DNA of 64,000 nt from assembly GCA_964506325.1 (NCBI GenBank), contig CAZDLO010000002.1, forward strand, positions 53,145 through 117,144. Reading direction: 5' to 3'. This DNA is from CAINVV01 sp964506325. Lineage in GTDB: Bacteria; Bacteroidota; Bacteroidia; Bacteroidales; Prolixibacteraceae. Position 1 is the first letter of the stretch, and each line of letters begins with the position of its first letter. Position numbers and translations under genes: made by a program. Positions 8,348 to 17,566 of this stretch are shown in pieces. The notes under the pieces were generated by a model. The model saw nothing but the letters and a program-made list of their open reading frames with translations. It had not been told where the DNA came from and did not search any database.

Positions 8348-9856
8348 ATGAAGATTTTTTCGAAAGAACAACTGGCACAGATCGACAGACGAACCATTGA
8401 AGAGGAAAATATTCCGGAGACCGAACTGATGGAACGTGCGTCCAGGGCATTGGCCGGGCGGATCGAAACTTATTATCCTCCTTCTTCAAAGGTTGCAGTA
8501 GTTGCAGGTCCCGGTAACAATGGCGGAGACGCCCTTGCTGTGGCACGAATTCTTTCAGGACACCATTACACGGCAGATGTGTATCTGCCTGAACTAGGAG
8601 GGACGCGGACCATAGCTTCACAGATCAACCTGGACAGGCTGAGAGATGGCGGAAAGGTTCGGATTATTGAATTAAGAGAGCAGGTTGATTTTCCCGGACT
8701 GGCAGATTACGACTTTATCCTGGACGGTTTGTACGGGTCCGGATTGAGCCGGCCCATTGCAGGATTTGCAGCCACAGTGATAGGCTGGATAAATGGTTCA
8801 GGCAAGGAGGTGTTATCAATCGACCTGCCTTCAGGCCTGATGTGCGATGAAAACAGGTATAATCAGGGAGCTATTGTAAGGGCAACCCGCACACTTACAC
8901 TTGAATTCCCAAAGCTTTCACTCTTTTTCAGTGAAAATGAACCATTCTTTGGAAACTGGACGATCGTACCTTTTGGGTTAAGCCCCAAGGCTGCGGAAGA
9001 GACTGCAACCAGTATGTTTTTCCTTGATCAGGAATCCGCTGCTGCCCTCCTTAAACACAGAAAAACATTTTCACACAAGGGCAGTTATGGTCATGGCCTA
9101 TTGATAGCAGGAAGCAAGGGCAAATACGGGGCGGCTCACCTTGCTGCACGCGGAGCTCTCAGGGCCGGTTTGGGTTTGCTGACTGTTCACTTGCCGGAAA
9201 GTGCTGGGATTATGTTGGGTACTGCTTTGCCGGAAGCTATGACAAGTATTGACAACGGGATAGGTTGTGTCACAGAGCTTCCCGAATTGCTGAGGTATTC
9301 GGCAATTGCTGCCGGACCCGGACTTGGCAAGGAAATACAGACTCAAAATGTTGTAAGTCAATTGATTGAGCAATCCACAGTCCCGACAGTGCTCGATGCG
9401 GATGCTCTGAATATTCTTGCAATTCATCCGGGATGGCTCAGAAAAATAGTTGCTGCCACAATTCTCACTCCCCATCCTGTTGAATTTGACCGCTTATCAG
9501 GAATTGTTGTGAAAACAGAAGAGGAACGGTTTTTTATGGCACGTGAATTCGCTGCCAGTTATGGTGTTATCCTGGTTCTGAAAGGAGCCTATACCCGTAT
9601 ATTTTTTCCTGATGGAACAGTAAGCTTCAATAGTACTGGCAATCCGGGGATGGCAACAGCCGGGAGTGGGGATGTCCTTACCGGTATTTTGCTGGGTTTG
9701 CTTGGCCAGGGTTATACTCCGCGGGAGGCTGTTTTGCTTGGTGTTTTCCTGCATGGACGTTCCGCGGACCTCCGGGTAAAGACTTCCTCTGAGGAATCTC
9801 TGATTGCCAGTGAAATTGCCAACTTTCTCGGCGAAGCGTTTGCTTCAATTAAATAG
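8348..9856 (+). CDS. nnr: Bifunctional NAD(P)H-hydrate epimerase / ADP-dependent NAD(P)H-hydrate dehydratase
   Basis: Repairs NADHX and NADPHX, damaged hydrated forms of the cofactors. The N-terminal YjeF_N epimerase domain (about 1-215) shows VVAGPGNNGGDALAVAR and IDLPSGLMCD; the C-terminal ribokinase-like dehydratase domain (about 225-502) shows SHKGSYGHGLLIAGSKGKYGAA, AGPGLGKE, LTPHPVEF and the nucleotide-binding NPGMATAGSGDVLTG. The 502-residue length is that of fused bacterial Nnr proteins. The start is ATG 8348, with AGGGA 7 bp upstream. It is divergent from the POT gene and followed 77 bp later by a DUF4831 gene. Confidence 0.95.
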   Translation: MKIFSKEQLAQIDRRTIEEENIPETELMERASRALAGRIETYYPPSSKVAVVAGPGNNGGDALAVARILSGHHYTADVYLPELGGTRTIASQINLDRLRDGGKVRIIELREQVDFPGLADYDFILDGLYGSGLSRPIAGFAATVIGWINGSGKEVLSIDLPSGLMCDENRYNQGAIVRATRTLTLEFPKLSLFFSENEPFFGNWTIVPFGLSPKAAEETATSMFFLDQESAAALLKHRKTFSHKGSYGHGLLIAGSKGKYGAAHLAARGALRAGLGLLTVHLPESAGIMLGTALPEAMTSIDNGIGCVTELPELLRYSAIAAGPGLGKEIQTQNVVSQLIEQSTVPTVLDADALNILAIHPGWLRKIVAATILTPHPVEFDRLSGIVVKTEEERFFMAREFAASYGVILVLKGAYTRIFFPDGTVSFNSTGNPGMATAGSGDVLTGILLGLLGQGYTPREAVLLGVFLHGRSADLRVKTSSEESLIASEIANFLGEAFASIK

Positions 9857-9933
9857 AAGTAAACTTTGATAAGCCAAAAAAAACCATCACTTTTGGAGGT
9901 AATATTAATTCATGTAATTCAACAAACGACAAC

Positions 9934-11037
9934 ATGAGAGTTTTGACTATTTTAATGCTGACTATCAGCTTATTCGTTTCAAATCTGACTTTGTCTGCCA
10001 AAGACGACAAGAAAAAGCCCGCCAATGAACTGACCGCTTTTGCAGGTGGAGTAGTTTATGCCCTTCCCAGAACCGGGATACATATCCAGGTTGAAGCTGA
10101 GCAGGAAAGATTGATCCGTGGGCCCTATAATGCCTATGCCCAGAAATATCTCGGAATCAATAATGCTCCAAAAGCGGATGCAGAGAACTGGAATATCACC
10201 GATATTAAGATGGATACTTATGGGGAGCCTGATCCCAACGCAGTCTACAGGGCCCTTGGAAATATCTCCACCCTCCTGAGTTTATCCGATGATGGCGTTA
10301 TTCTGGGTATCAACAGCGACCTGAAATCTGAACCCAATAAAGTAAATACAAGTGTTTTTCCCCAGAAGCAGAATGCACAGGACGATTTTTGGAATGATCT
10401 TTCCATGCACTCATTTTTAAGTGACAAGGATTCTACCAAACGTGCCGGAAGCAATTTTAAATCTTTTGAGGAAAAGGCAGCCGAGGCCGCCGCCGACATA
10501 CTGAAACTCAGGAAAAGAAAAGCACTGGCGCTTGCTGCAAAATATGACAAGCTACCTCCCGACGGGCAGGCATACCAGGTCATGGCAAACGAACTGGATA
10601 AAATCATTGACAACTACCTTTCCCTGTTTGTTGGAAAGAAGATATACAGGAAATTTAAATATTCGTTTGACGTTGTGCCTGACGGTAAGGCAAACAAGGG
10701 ACTGGTGGCCTTCCGGTTCTCACCGACAGCGGGTGTTCTGCCAGAGAGCAATGTTTCCGGAAAACCGGTTATGCTGGAAATTGAACCCGGTAACGAACTG
10801 AAGCAAAAGATTGAAGTAACCGGGGTGGGAGAGGCCACAACAAAAGGTATTTATTACCGGATTCCGGTTGTTGCACAAGCAAAATTATTGAACGGAAGCG
10901 ATGTCCTTGCCCACGCTAAAATATCCATTGCCCAGTTTGGGGTTGTTTCTGCAGTTCCTGACGGATTGCTCAATGGAGAATATTCCATTGAATATCACCC
11001 TGTAACAGGTGCTATTCGAATGATAGGTGCCAATTGA
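9934..11037 (+). CDS. DUF4831 family exported protein
   Basis: 367 residues with a signal peptide (1 to about 22, SNLTLSAKD). The sequence ELTAFAGGVVYALPRTGIH, the ERLIRGPYNAYAQKYLGI segment and the WNITDIKM strand are those of the Bacteroidota family DUF4831. A middle part (about 170-215) is rich in Ala, Lys and Glu and likely helical; the rest is beta-rich. The function of the family is not known to me. It is probably read with nnr upstream or from its own weak promoter; no TAnnTTTG box was seen in the 77-bp gap. Confidence 0.8.
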   Translation: MRVLTILMLTISLFVSNLTLSAKDDKKKPANELTAFAGGVVYALPRTGIHIQVEAEQERLIRGPYNAYAQKYLGINNAPKADAENWNITDIKMDTYGEPDPNAVYRALGNISTLLSLSDDGVILGINSDLKSEPNKVNTSVFPQKQNAQDDFWNDLSMHSFLSDKDSTKRAGSNFKSFEEKAAEAAADILKLRKRKALALAAKYDKLPPDGQAYQVMANELDKIIDNYLSLFVGKKIYRKFKYSFDVVPDGKANKGLVAFRFSPTAGVLPESNVSGKPVMLEIEPGNELKQKIEVTGVGEATTKGIYYRIPVVAQAKLLNGSDVLAHAKISIAQFGVVSAVPDGLLNGEYSIEYHPVTGAIRMIGAN

Positions 11038-11119
11038 TGATTGGAAACCCCCATTCTCCCCATTTTAATTATATTGCACCGCATTTGTTGAATTGATTAT
11101 TTTAACTAAACACTTTTTT

Positions 11120-12514
11120 ATGACTGAAATGATTCGGAAATCCCTCAGAGATTCCAAAACTGCACGTTGGGTGGCATTGGGCGTGGTAGCCTTTACTATG
11201 CTGACCGGATATTACCTGACAGACGTAATCGCTCCTCTAAAGGGGTTACTTGAAGGTAAACTGGGCTGGGACAGCTCAGATTTTGGTTTTTTCAACAGTG
11301 CCTACGGCTGGTTCAACGTCTTTCTGCTGATGCTGATAATTGGCGGAATAATTTTGGATAAGATGGGTGTCCGTTTCACCGGGTTAATGGCAGCAATTAT
11401 TATGGTTTCAGGTACAATGCTGAAATACTGGGCTGTATCCACCACATCACTCGATGGCCAGATCTGGCACATTTTGTGGTTTGATGTAAAAGCCCAGGTG
11501 TTTATGGCAGCACTGGGTTTCGCCATATTTGCCGTAGGAGTTGAGGTTGCGGGGATCACCGTTTCCAAGATCATTGTCAAATGGTTCAAAGGAAAAGAAC
11601 TTGCCCTGGCAATGGGTCTGGAGATGGCTACCGCACGATTGGGTACTGCCCTGGCCTTGTCAACATCAGTGCCTATTGCACGGGCCTTCGGTGTAATAGA
11701 CATTTCCAGGCCTATACTTGTTTGTCTGATCATGTTGTGTATCGGGTTGATTTCATTCATCATTTACATCTTCATGGATAAGAAACTGGAGGAGTCTGAC
11801 AATCTTTCAGATCAGCCGGCAAGTGATGAAGAGGCATTCCGGATAATGGACATTTTTAAAATCGTTACCAACAAAGGTTGGTGGTACATCGCAATCCTCT
11901 GCGTTTTGTTTTATTCAGCCGTTTTTCCTTTCCTTAAATATGCTTCAGATCTGATGGTGAACAAATTTGGAGTCGATGAGTCTCTCTCGGGTTCAATTCC
12001 CGGACTGCTTCCATTCGGAACCATCCTGCTGACACCATTCTTTGGAAGTCTTTACGACCGCAAGGGAAAGGGAGCCACCATCATGATCATTGGCTCAATT
12101 TTGCTTATTCTCGTCCATGCCCTATTCTCCGTTCCTTTTCTTAATAACTGGGTATTTTCAATTGTGCTGATCATGGTCCTGGGTGTCGGATTCTCACTTG
12201 TACCTTCAGCCATGTGGCCATCTGTTCCTAAAATTATTCCTGAGAATCAGTTGGGAACTGCCTATGCCCTGATATTCTGGGTTCAAAACTGGGGATTAAT
12301 GGGTGTTCCCGCCTTAATTGGCTGGGTACTCGAGAAATATTGCATCACCGGACAGGTCGTAAGGGACGGTCTCACCGTGAATACCTACAATTATACTTTG
12401 CCAATGATGATTTTCACCGGCTTTGGCGTACTGGCACTTGTCTTTGCAATCCTGCTTAAAATTGAGGACAAGAAAAAGGGCTATGGGCTCGAACTGCCGA
12501 ACATTAAGCATTGA
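11120..12514 (+). CDS. MFS transporter resembling the MFSD1 group
   Basis: 464 residues with about 12 membrane helices; an inner-membrane major facilitator. The MFS loop motif appears as LDKMGVRFTG after helix 2. The second half contains GVGFSLVPSAMWPSVPKIIPENQLGTAYAL split across helices 9-10, which resembles the conserved WP...VPE.QLGTAYG segment I recall from animal MFSD1, reported as a dipeptide transporter; this match is from memory and needs checking. The next gene is a dipeptidase, which fits peptide uptake and cleavage. The ATG at 11120 (MTEMIRKSL) is preferred over an in-frame TTG at 11093. Confidence 0.75.
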   Translation: MTEMIRKSLRDSKTARWVALGVVAFTMLTGYYLTDVIAPLKGLLEGKLGWDSSDFGFFNSAYGWFNVFLLMLIIGGIILDKMGVRFTGLMAAIIMVSGTMLKYWAVSTTSLDGQIWHILWFDVKAQVFMAALGFAIFAVGVEVAGITVSKIIVKWFKGKELALAMGLEMATARLGTALALSTSVPIARAFGVIDISRPILVCLIMLCIGLISFIIYIFMDKKLEESDNLSDQPASDEEAFRIMDIFKIVTNKGWWYIAILCVLFYSAVFPFLKYASDLMVNKFGVDESLSGSIPGLLPFGTILLTPFFGSLYDRKGKGATIMIIGSILLILVHALFSVPFLNNWVFSIVLIMVLGVGFSLVPSAMWPSVPKIIPENQLGTAYALIFWVQNWGLMGVPALIGWVLEKYCITGQVVRDGLTVNTYNYTLPMMIFTGFGVLALVFAILLKIEDKKKGYGLELPNIKH

Positions 12515-12626
12515 TTTTATTACCGGAAGGATCCTGATCTCCGGATTCCTGTCGGATTTATTTAGCTGTTCATACTTCTTTTTGAAGCAATCCGTTTAAG
12601 CGATTGAAATTTAATTAATTAACACA

Positions 12627-14087
12627 ATGAGTAAAGAAATAGTCAATCTGGAACCAAAATCCCTCTGGGAAAATTTTTATGCACTGACACAGGTGCCGCG
12701 TCCATCCAAACACGAAGAGAAAATTCAGGATTTCATGGTGAAATTCGGAAAGTCACTGGGACTGCAAACTGAAAAGGATGCTGTCGGGAACGTGATGATA
12801 CGCAAGCCTGCGACTCCCGGAATGGAAAACCGCAAGGGAATAGTTATGCAGGGACACCTCGACATGGTCCCTCAGAAAAACAATGATACCAAACATGATT
12901 TTGTCAATGATCCCATTGATGCCTGGATTGACGGAGAATGGGTGAAGGCACGCGGAACCACGCTGGGTGCAGACAATGGAATGGGTGTGGCTGCTGCCAT
13001 GGCTGTCCTTGCGTCCAAAGACCTTGTGCATGGCCCTGTTGAAGCCCTCTTTACCTGTGATGAGGAAACAGGGATGACCGGTGCATTCGGACTGCAGGCA
13101 GGCTGGCTGAATGGTGATATTCTGCTCAATATGGATTCGGAAGATGAAGGGGAATTGTATGTTGGTTGTGCCGGAGGTGTCAACGCTACCATTGAGTTTG
13201 AATATGATGAGATGGTTGTCCCCAAAGGGTATTCCTTTTTCAAATTGTTGATCAAAGGATTAAAGGGAGGGCACTCCGGGTTGGATATTCCGCTTGGCCG
13301 TGGCAATGCCAACAAGCTGATGGTACGTTTTCTGAAACATGCCACACGTGAGATGGATGCCAGGCTTGCAGAGATCAACGGAGGAGGAATGCGCAATGCT
13401 ATTCCGCGCGAGGCATACGCAGTGGTTGCAGTTCCTTCAGATGCTGCCAGTGATTTTTTGGAAGCTGTCTCCAGATTTGAAGCCATATACAAGGCTGAAT
13501 TGAGAGGAACTGAACCAAATCTCAGTTTTGCGGCGGAAGAGGCATCCAGGCCTAAATCCTTCATTGATGAGAGGGTTCAGGACGACCTGATAGATTCAGT
13601 TTATGCCTGTCCCAATGGTGTAATTAGAATGAGCGACAGCATGCCAGGACTGGTTGAGACCTCCACCAATCTTGCCACCGTAAAATCTGAGAACGGTGTT
13701 ATTTCAGTCAAATGTTTACTTCGCAGTTCTGTTGATTCAGCAAAGGATGATTTGTGTGAGCAGGTGGAAAGTGTTTTCTCCCTGGCAGGCGCAATGGTCG
13801 CTTTCGATGGCGCTTATCCTGGCTGGAAACCAAACATGGACTCTGCTATTCTGAAGCAGATGAAGCAGATATACGAACAGAGATTCGGTCGGGTGCCTGA
13901 GGTAAAGGCCATTCACGCCGGATTGGAATGCGGAATCCTTGCGGCCAATTATCCGCACTGGGATATGATTTCCTTTGGACCTACCATGCGTTTCCCGCAC
14001 TCTCCTGATGAGAAGGTAAATATACCTACCGTCCAGAAATTCTGGGATTTCCTGGTTGAAACTCTAAAAAATGCTCCACTGAAATAG
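12627..14087 (+). CDS. pepD: Cytosol nonspecific dipeptidase (aminoacyl-histidine dipeptidase, M20C)
   Basis: A cytoplasmic metallo-dipeptidase that cuts Xaa-His and many other dipeptides. 486 residues, as in E. coli PepD. Motifs: VMQGHLDMVP (metal His and Asp), TTLGADNGMGVA (bridging Asp), CDEETGMTGA (general base Glu and metal Glu), MDSEDEGELYVGCAGG, GLKGGHSGLDI in the lid domain, HAGLECGIL and FGPTMRFPHSPDE at the C-terminus. It follows the MFSD1-like transporter by 112 bp in the same direction and ends at a strong terminator. Confidence 0.96.
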   Translation: MSKEIVNLEPKSLWENFYALTQVPRPSKHEEKIQDFMVKFGKSLGLQTEKDAVGNVMIRKPATPGMENRKGIVMQGHLDMVPQKNNDTKHDFVNDPIDAWIDGEWVKARGTTLGADNGMGVAAAMAVLASKDLVHGPVEALFTCDEETGMTGAFGLQAGWLNGDILLNMDSEDEGELYVGCAGGVNATIEFEYDEMVVPKGYSFFKLLIKGLKGGHSGLDIPLGRGNANKLMVRFLKHATREMDARLAEINGGGMRNAIPREAYAVVAVPSDAASDFLEAVSRFEAIYKAELRGTEPNLSFAAEEASRPKSFIDERVQDDLIDSVYACPNGVIRMSDSMPGLVETSTNLATVKSENGVISVKCLLRSSVDSAKDDLCEQVESVFSLAGAMVAFDGAYPGWKPNMDSAILKQMKQIYEQRFGRVPEVKAIHAGLECGILAANYPHWDMISFGPTMRFPHSPDEKVNIPTVQKFWDFLVETLKNAPLK

Positions 14088-14108
14088 TGGGTTGCAGCAA
14101 AAAATAGT

Positions 14109-14146
14109 ATCCCGGTTTTGAGTCGATCAGAACCGGGATTTTTTTT
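14109..14146 (+). terminator. Rho-independent terminator after pepD
   Basis: Stem ATCCCGGTTTTGA (14109-14121) pairs with TCAGAACCGGGAT (14127-14139) through 13 bp with one G-U, loop of 5, then a run of 7 T. Confidence 0.9.
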
Positions 14147-14354
14147 CGGAATAAAAACATAAATTTGAGAAAATGTAGCGACTTAAATTTTCCAAACAGA
14201 TATTGCGTCAAAATAGTGTATCGGGGCCTGAATATTGTTACTTCTGATATTTTGGCTGATCTGCTTTAACATGTTACATTCCATGTGGAACCCCAATGAA
14301 CTGCGGTTAAACGACGTGCATGAAGCAAATTGAGCTCTGATTATGTAATTTTTA

Positions 14355-17300
14355 ATGTTCAGCATTTTAATACTGTCATTTACGAGTTTAATAGTGAAAC
14401 GATTACTAATCCTTCTTTTTCTGGGTATAATCCTTCCGGCAATAGCTTTTGCAGAGTTGAAAAAAATCGGAACTCCGTATATCAGGAATTTTCCGAAGCG
14501 GGAGTACAGGGCCGGCACCCAGAACTGGGCTGTTGGACAGGATAAACGGGGTTTTATATATTTTGCCAACAATGAGGGTCTCCTGATGTACGATGGAAAC
14601 CAGTGGATACTCCATAAGATGCCCAATTCATCCATCGTTCGTTCATTGTTTGTTGACAAATCAGGGGATATTTATGTTGGAGCCTACAATGAACTGGGCA
14701 AGATGGTCAGCATGCCCAACGGGAAAATGGTTTTTAAATCACTGAAAAAATATATCCCCCCGGAATACCAGAATTTCGATGATATCTGGAGTGTATTTTC
14801 TTTTGAGAACAAAATTATTTTTCAGTCATACAATTGCGCCTTCATCTGCTCAAATGATACTATTGTAAATATTTTAGAAGCTCCAGGCAGATTTCACCAT
14901 GCCTTTAAGGCCAACGACAGGGTCTTTTTTAATGATCTGGAGGCCGGTCTGTTCGAATATGACGGGAGAAAGCTGAGTCTTTTGGATGGATGTGAAAGGT
15001 TAAAGAATAAGCAAATCTGGTCCATTTTACCCTATTTTGGTACCGACAAGTTACTGATAGGTACTTTAAATGAAGGAATGTTTATTTATGATGGCAAGAA
15101 ATTGGAGCAGTGGGGTGTCCCTGTCAACGATTTTTTGAAGACGAACCAGATATTTTGTGCGACAACCATCAGGGACCGCTATTATGTCATCGGGACAATT
15201 CAGAATGGTGTGATCATCACTGACAAGGAGGGAAATATCGTGCAGCATTTCTTCAAAAAAAATGGCCTTCAGAACAATACCATATTGAATGTTTTTACTG
15301 ACCGCTCGGACAATATGTGGCTTGCACTGGATAATGGTATTGATTATGTCAATATAAATTCCCAGATTACCTTTTTACAGAATGTCGATGGCATTGGTGC
15401 AGGTTATGTTGCTCTCTACAGGTATGGGAAACTGTACCTGGGTACCAACCAGGGCTTGTTCGTTTCAGATTGGAAAGGATACGGGCAGATTGGAAATTTC
15501 AGGATGGTCGAAGGCACTATTGGACAGGTCTGGTCACTGGAGGACATTGACAATGAATTACTTTGCGGGCACAACAACGGGACATTCCTCATCGAAGGGG
15601 ATAAAGCTACCTTCCTGGACCATACACCGGGAGGGTGGAAATACCTTCAGCCCAAAAAACATCCTGGCTTTTTACTGGGCGGAACCTACAACGGACTGTC
15701 ATTGTTCAAAAAAGAGGGGGGGCACTGGAGTTTTTTTAAACACATAAAAGGATTCTCAGAGTCATTCCGAATTTTCGAAGAAGATGAAAACGGTGATTTA
15801 TGGATGAGCCATGGATTTAAGGGGATATATAAAATTTCACTCAACTATGAACTGGATTCGGTTATTTCATCCAGGTTTTACAGCGTAAAGGATGGCCTTC
15901 CAACAAATTACAACCTGAATGTTTACAAAATAAAAAATAAGATCATATTTACTTCGAAACAAGGTATTTACCAGTACAATGTGCAGGGAGATAATTTTGA
16001 AAAAGACCCGTTTTTCAACACTTTGCTCAACCCGGTCAGTGATATTTCTTACCTGAAGGAGGATAAAAAGGGAAACATCTGGTACGTGGCCTGGCTGAAT
16101 TCTATGAACAGGGCAGGTGTATTTATGAGGGAAGACCGCCGTTACCAGCACATTTCATCGCCATTTGCCATTTTATCAGGGAAATTTATCAGCGGTTTTG
16201 AATCGATTTATGACTACAATGACCAGAACTACCTGATTGGTATTGAGGACGGATTCGCTCATTACAGTCCGGCAACTGAGACCCCTTTCAATCCTGAATT
16301 TTCTACTTACATCTCGAAAGCTATTGCCCTGGGGCCTGATAGTACATTTTATTACGGGAAAAATTACTCGCACCGCAACAATGAAAAAAGAAAGCCATTC
16401 GCATTTCCCTATAAAGGCAATGCCTTCAGGTTTATCTATTCCTCTCCTAACTATGACAACCAGGGTAACATTGAATACAGCCACAAGCTCACTGGATTCT
16501 CAGAGACCTGGTCTGAATGGAGCACCTCCTATTCAAATGATTATACTAATTTACCGGGAGGTGCTTATGTTTTCATGGTCAAGGCGCGGAACCAGCTCAA
16601 TGATGAAAGCCTGACAGACCAGGTCGAGTTCGTAGTGCTTCCTCCCTGGTATAGGACTTCACTGGCATACCTGACTTATACCTTTCTATTACTTTTAGCT
16701 GGTCTGGGCATTGCCAGGCTGATTTATCTCAGGACTGAGGCTTCGAAAAGGAAGGACAGGCTAAGAAATCTGCAGGCCTTCCGCCAGAAGGAGCAGGAAT
16801 ACCTGCGCAATGCGCTGATTGATGAAAAGAAGATTATCAATCTGAAGAATGAGAAGCTAAAGGTAGAGATGATACATCGTGACAAGGAACTTGCCAATCA
16901 AACGATGGATCTGATCATGAAAAATAAATTTCTTGTCAATATCAAGGAAGAGTTGCAAAAACTTAAGAGGCCAGGCTTCGATTCACTGAACGACAAGATT
17001 TCCAGCCTTATCATTAAAATTGACAAGGATATCGATCACAACAAGCAATGGGAAGTCTTCGAGTCGGCATTTGATGAGGTTCATGAAGATTTTCTGAACC
17101 GGCTGAAAGCTGCATATCCCAACCTTACACCTAAGGAACTTAGGTTGTGCGCATATCTCCGCCTGAATATTTCCTCCAAGGAGATTGCCCCGCTGATGAA
17201 CATATCCGTCCGTGGCGTTGAAATATGCAGGTATCGGGTGCGAAAAAAGCTCGATATCGAGCGGGATACCAATATGACAAGTTTTATCATCAATTTTTAG
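14355..17300 (+). CDS. SusR-like membrane-spanning transcription regulator (beta-propeller, Y_Y_Y, LuxR-type HTH)
   Basis: 981 residues. Order: signal or anchor helix (1 to about 33), a periplasmic two-component-type beta-propeller (about 40-680, repeats such as WAVGQDKRGFIYFAN and DRSDNMWLALDNGI), a Y_Y_Y domain (about 690-762, NIEYSHKLTGFSETWSEWS), one membrane helix (about 768-792), a coiled coil (795-850) and a C-terminal GerE/LuxR-type HTH (923-966, LTPKELRLCAYLRLNISSKEIA...). There is no histidine kinase or receiver domain, so sensing and DNA binding are in one chain, as in SusR of Bacteroides. It sits 266 bp upstream of susC in the same direction and is the evident regulator of that locus. 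A GTG at 14394 would give a more canonical signal peptide (VKRLLILLFLG) and may be the real start. Confidence 0.88.
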   Translation: MFSILILSFTSLIVKRLLILLFLGIILPAIAFAELKKIGTPYIRNFPKREYRAGTQNWAVGQDKRGFIYFANNEGLLMYDGNQWILHKMPNSSIVRSLFVDKSGDIYVGAYNELGKMVSMPNGKMVFKSLKKYIPPEYQNFDDIWSVFSFENKIIFQSYNCAFICSNDTIVNILEAPGRFHHAFKANDRVFFNDLEAGLFEYDGRKLSLLDGCERLKNKQIWSILPYFGTDKLLIGTLNEGMFIYDGKKLEQWGVPVNDFLKTNQIFCATTIRDRYYVIGTIQNGVIITDKEGNIVQHFFKKNGLQNNTILNVFTDRSDNMWLALDNGIDYVNINSQITFLQNVDGIGAGYVALYRYGKLYLGTNQGLFVSDWKGYGQIGNFRMVEGTIGQVWSLEDIDNELLCGHNNGTFLIEGDKATFLDHTPGGWKYLQPKKHPGFLLGGTYNGLSLFKKEGGHWSFFKHIKGFSESFRIFEEDENGDLWMSHGFKGIYKISLNYELDSVISSRFYSVKDGLPTNYNLNVYKIKNKIIFTSKQGIYQYNVQGDNFEKDPFFNTLLNPVSDISYLKEDKKGNIWYVAWLNSMNRAGVFMREDRRYQHISSPFAILSGKFISGFESIYDYNDQNYLIGIEDGFAHYSPATETPFNPEFSTYISKAIALGPDSTFYYGKNYSHRNNEKRKPFAFPYKGNAFRFIYSSPNYDNQGNIEYSHKLTGFSETWSEWSTSYSNDYTNLPGGAYVFMVKARNQLNDESLTDQVEFVVLPPWYRTSLAYLTYTFLLLLAGLGIARLIYLRTEASKRKDRLRNLQAFRQKEQEYLRNALIDEKKIINLKNEKLKVEMIHRDKELANQTMDLIMKNKFLVNIKEELQKLKRPGFDSLNDKISSLIIKIDKDIDHNKQWEVFESAFDEVHEDFLNRLKAAYPNLTPKELRLCAYLRLNISSKEIAPLMNISVRGVEICRYRVRKKLDIERDTNMTSFIINF

Positions 17301-17400
17301 TGATGATGAAATACAATTTCTTAACATTGGTTTTTTTGATGTAATTAAAATTCTCAATTTTTATTATAAATAACCTGTATATCAATTTTATATCATTTTT

Positions 17401-17456
17401 ATTGATGTATTATTGATGTAGTACTAATTTGTTAATGTTGTATTATTGATGTAGTA
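17401..17456 (+). repeat. Three helically phased repeats, candidate operator for the glucan locus regulator
   Basis: The 9-mer ATTGATGTA occurs at 17401, 17412 and 17445; the last two are part of a longer exact 17-bp direct repeat GTATTATTGATGTAGTA (17407-17423 and 17440-17456). Spacings are 11 and 33 bp, about one and three turns of the helix, so all copies face the same side. The last copy ends 4 bp before the proposed -33 box of susC, a usual place for an activator site. Confidence 0.6.
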
Positions 17457-17460
17457 AAAA

Positions 17461-17493
17461 ATTGTTTGCTGATATTTATAAGTGTTAAAATTG
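17461..17493 (+). promoter_or_regulatory. Candidate susC promoter
   Basis: ATTG (17461-17464) and TAAAATTG (17486-17493) are separated by 21 bp, the right spacing for -33 TTTG and -7 TAnnTTTG of Bacteroidota, each with one mismatch. Weak matches are expected for an activator-dependent promoter. The leader to the susC ATG would be about 65 nt. Confidence 0.45.
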
Positions 17494-17566
17494 CACCCAT
17501 TATCAATACCGGTGAGCAATCTCCGGCTAAGTCAGGTTAATCAATTTCTAACATTTATTAAATTTT

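Noticed and set aside
12520..12553. Symmetrical GGATCC/CCGGA-rich stretch after the MFS gene as a terminator
   Set aside because: The arms cannot form a hairpin with a workable loop and no T run follows.
12872..13564. A 230-codon minus-strand frame inside pepD
   Set aside because: Low-complexity Ser/Pro-rich product typical of an antisense shadow; pepD is certain.
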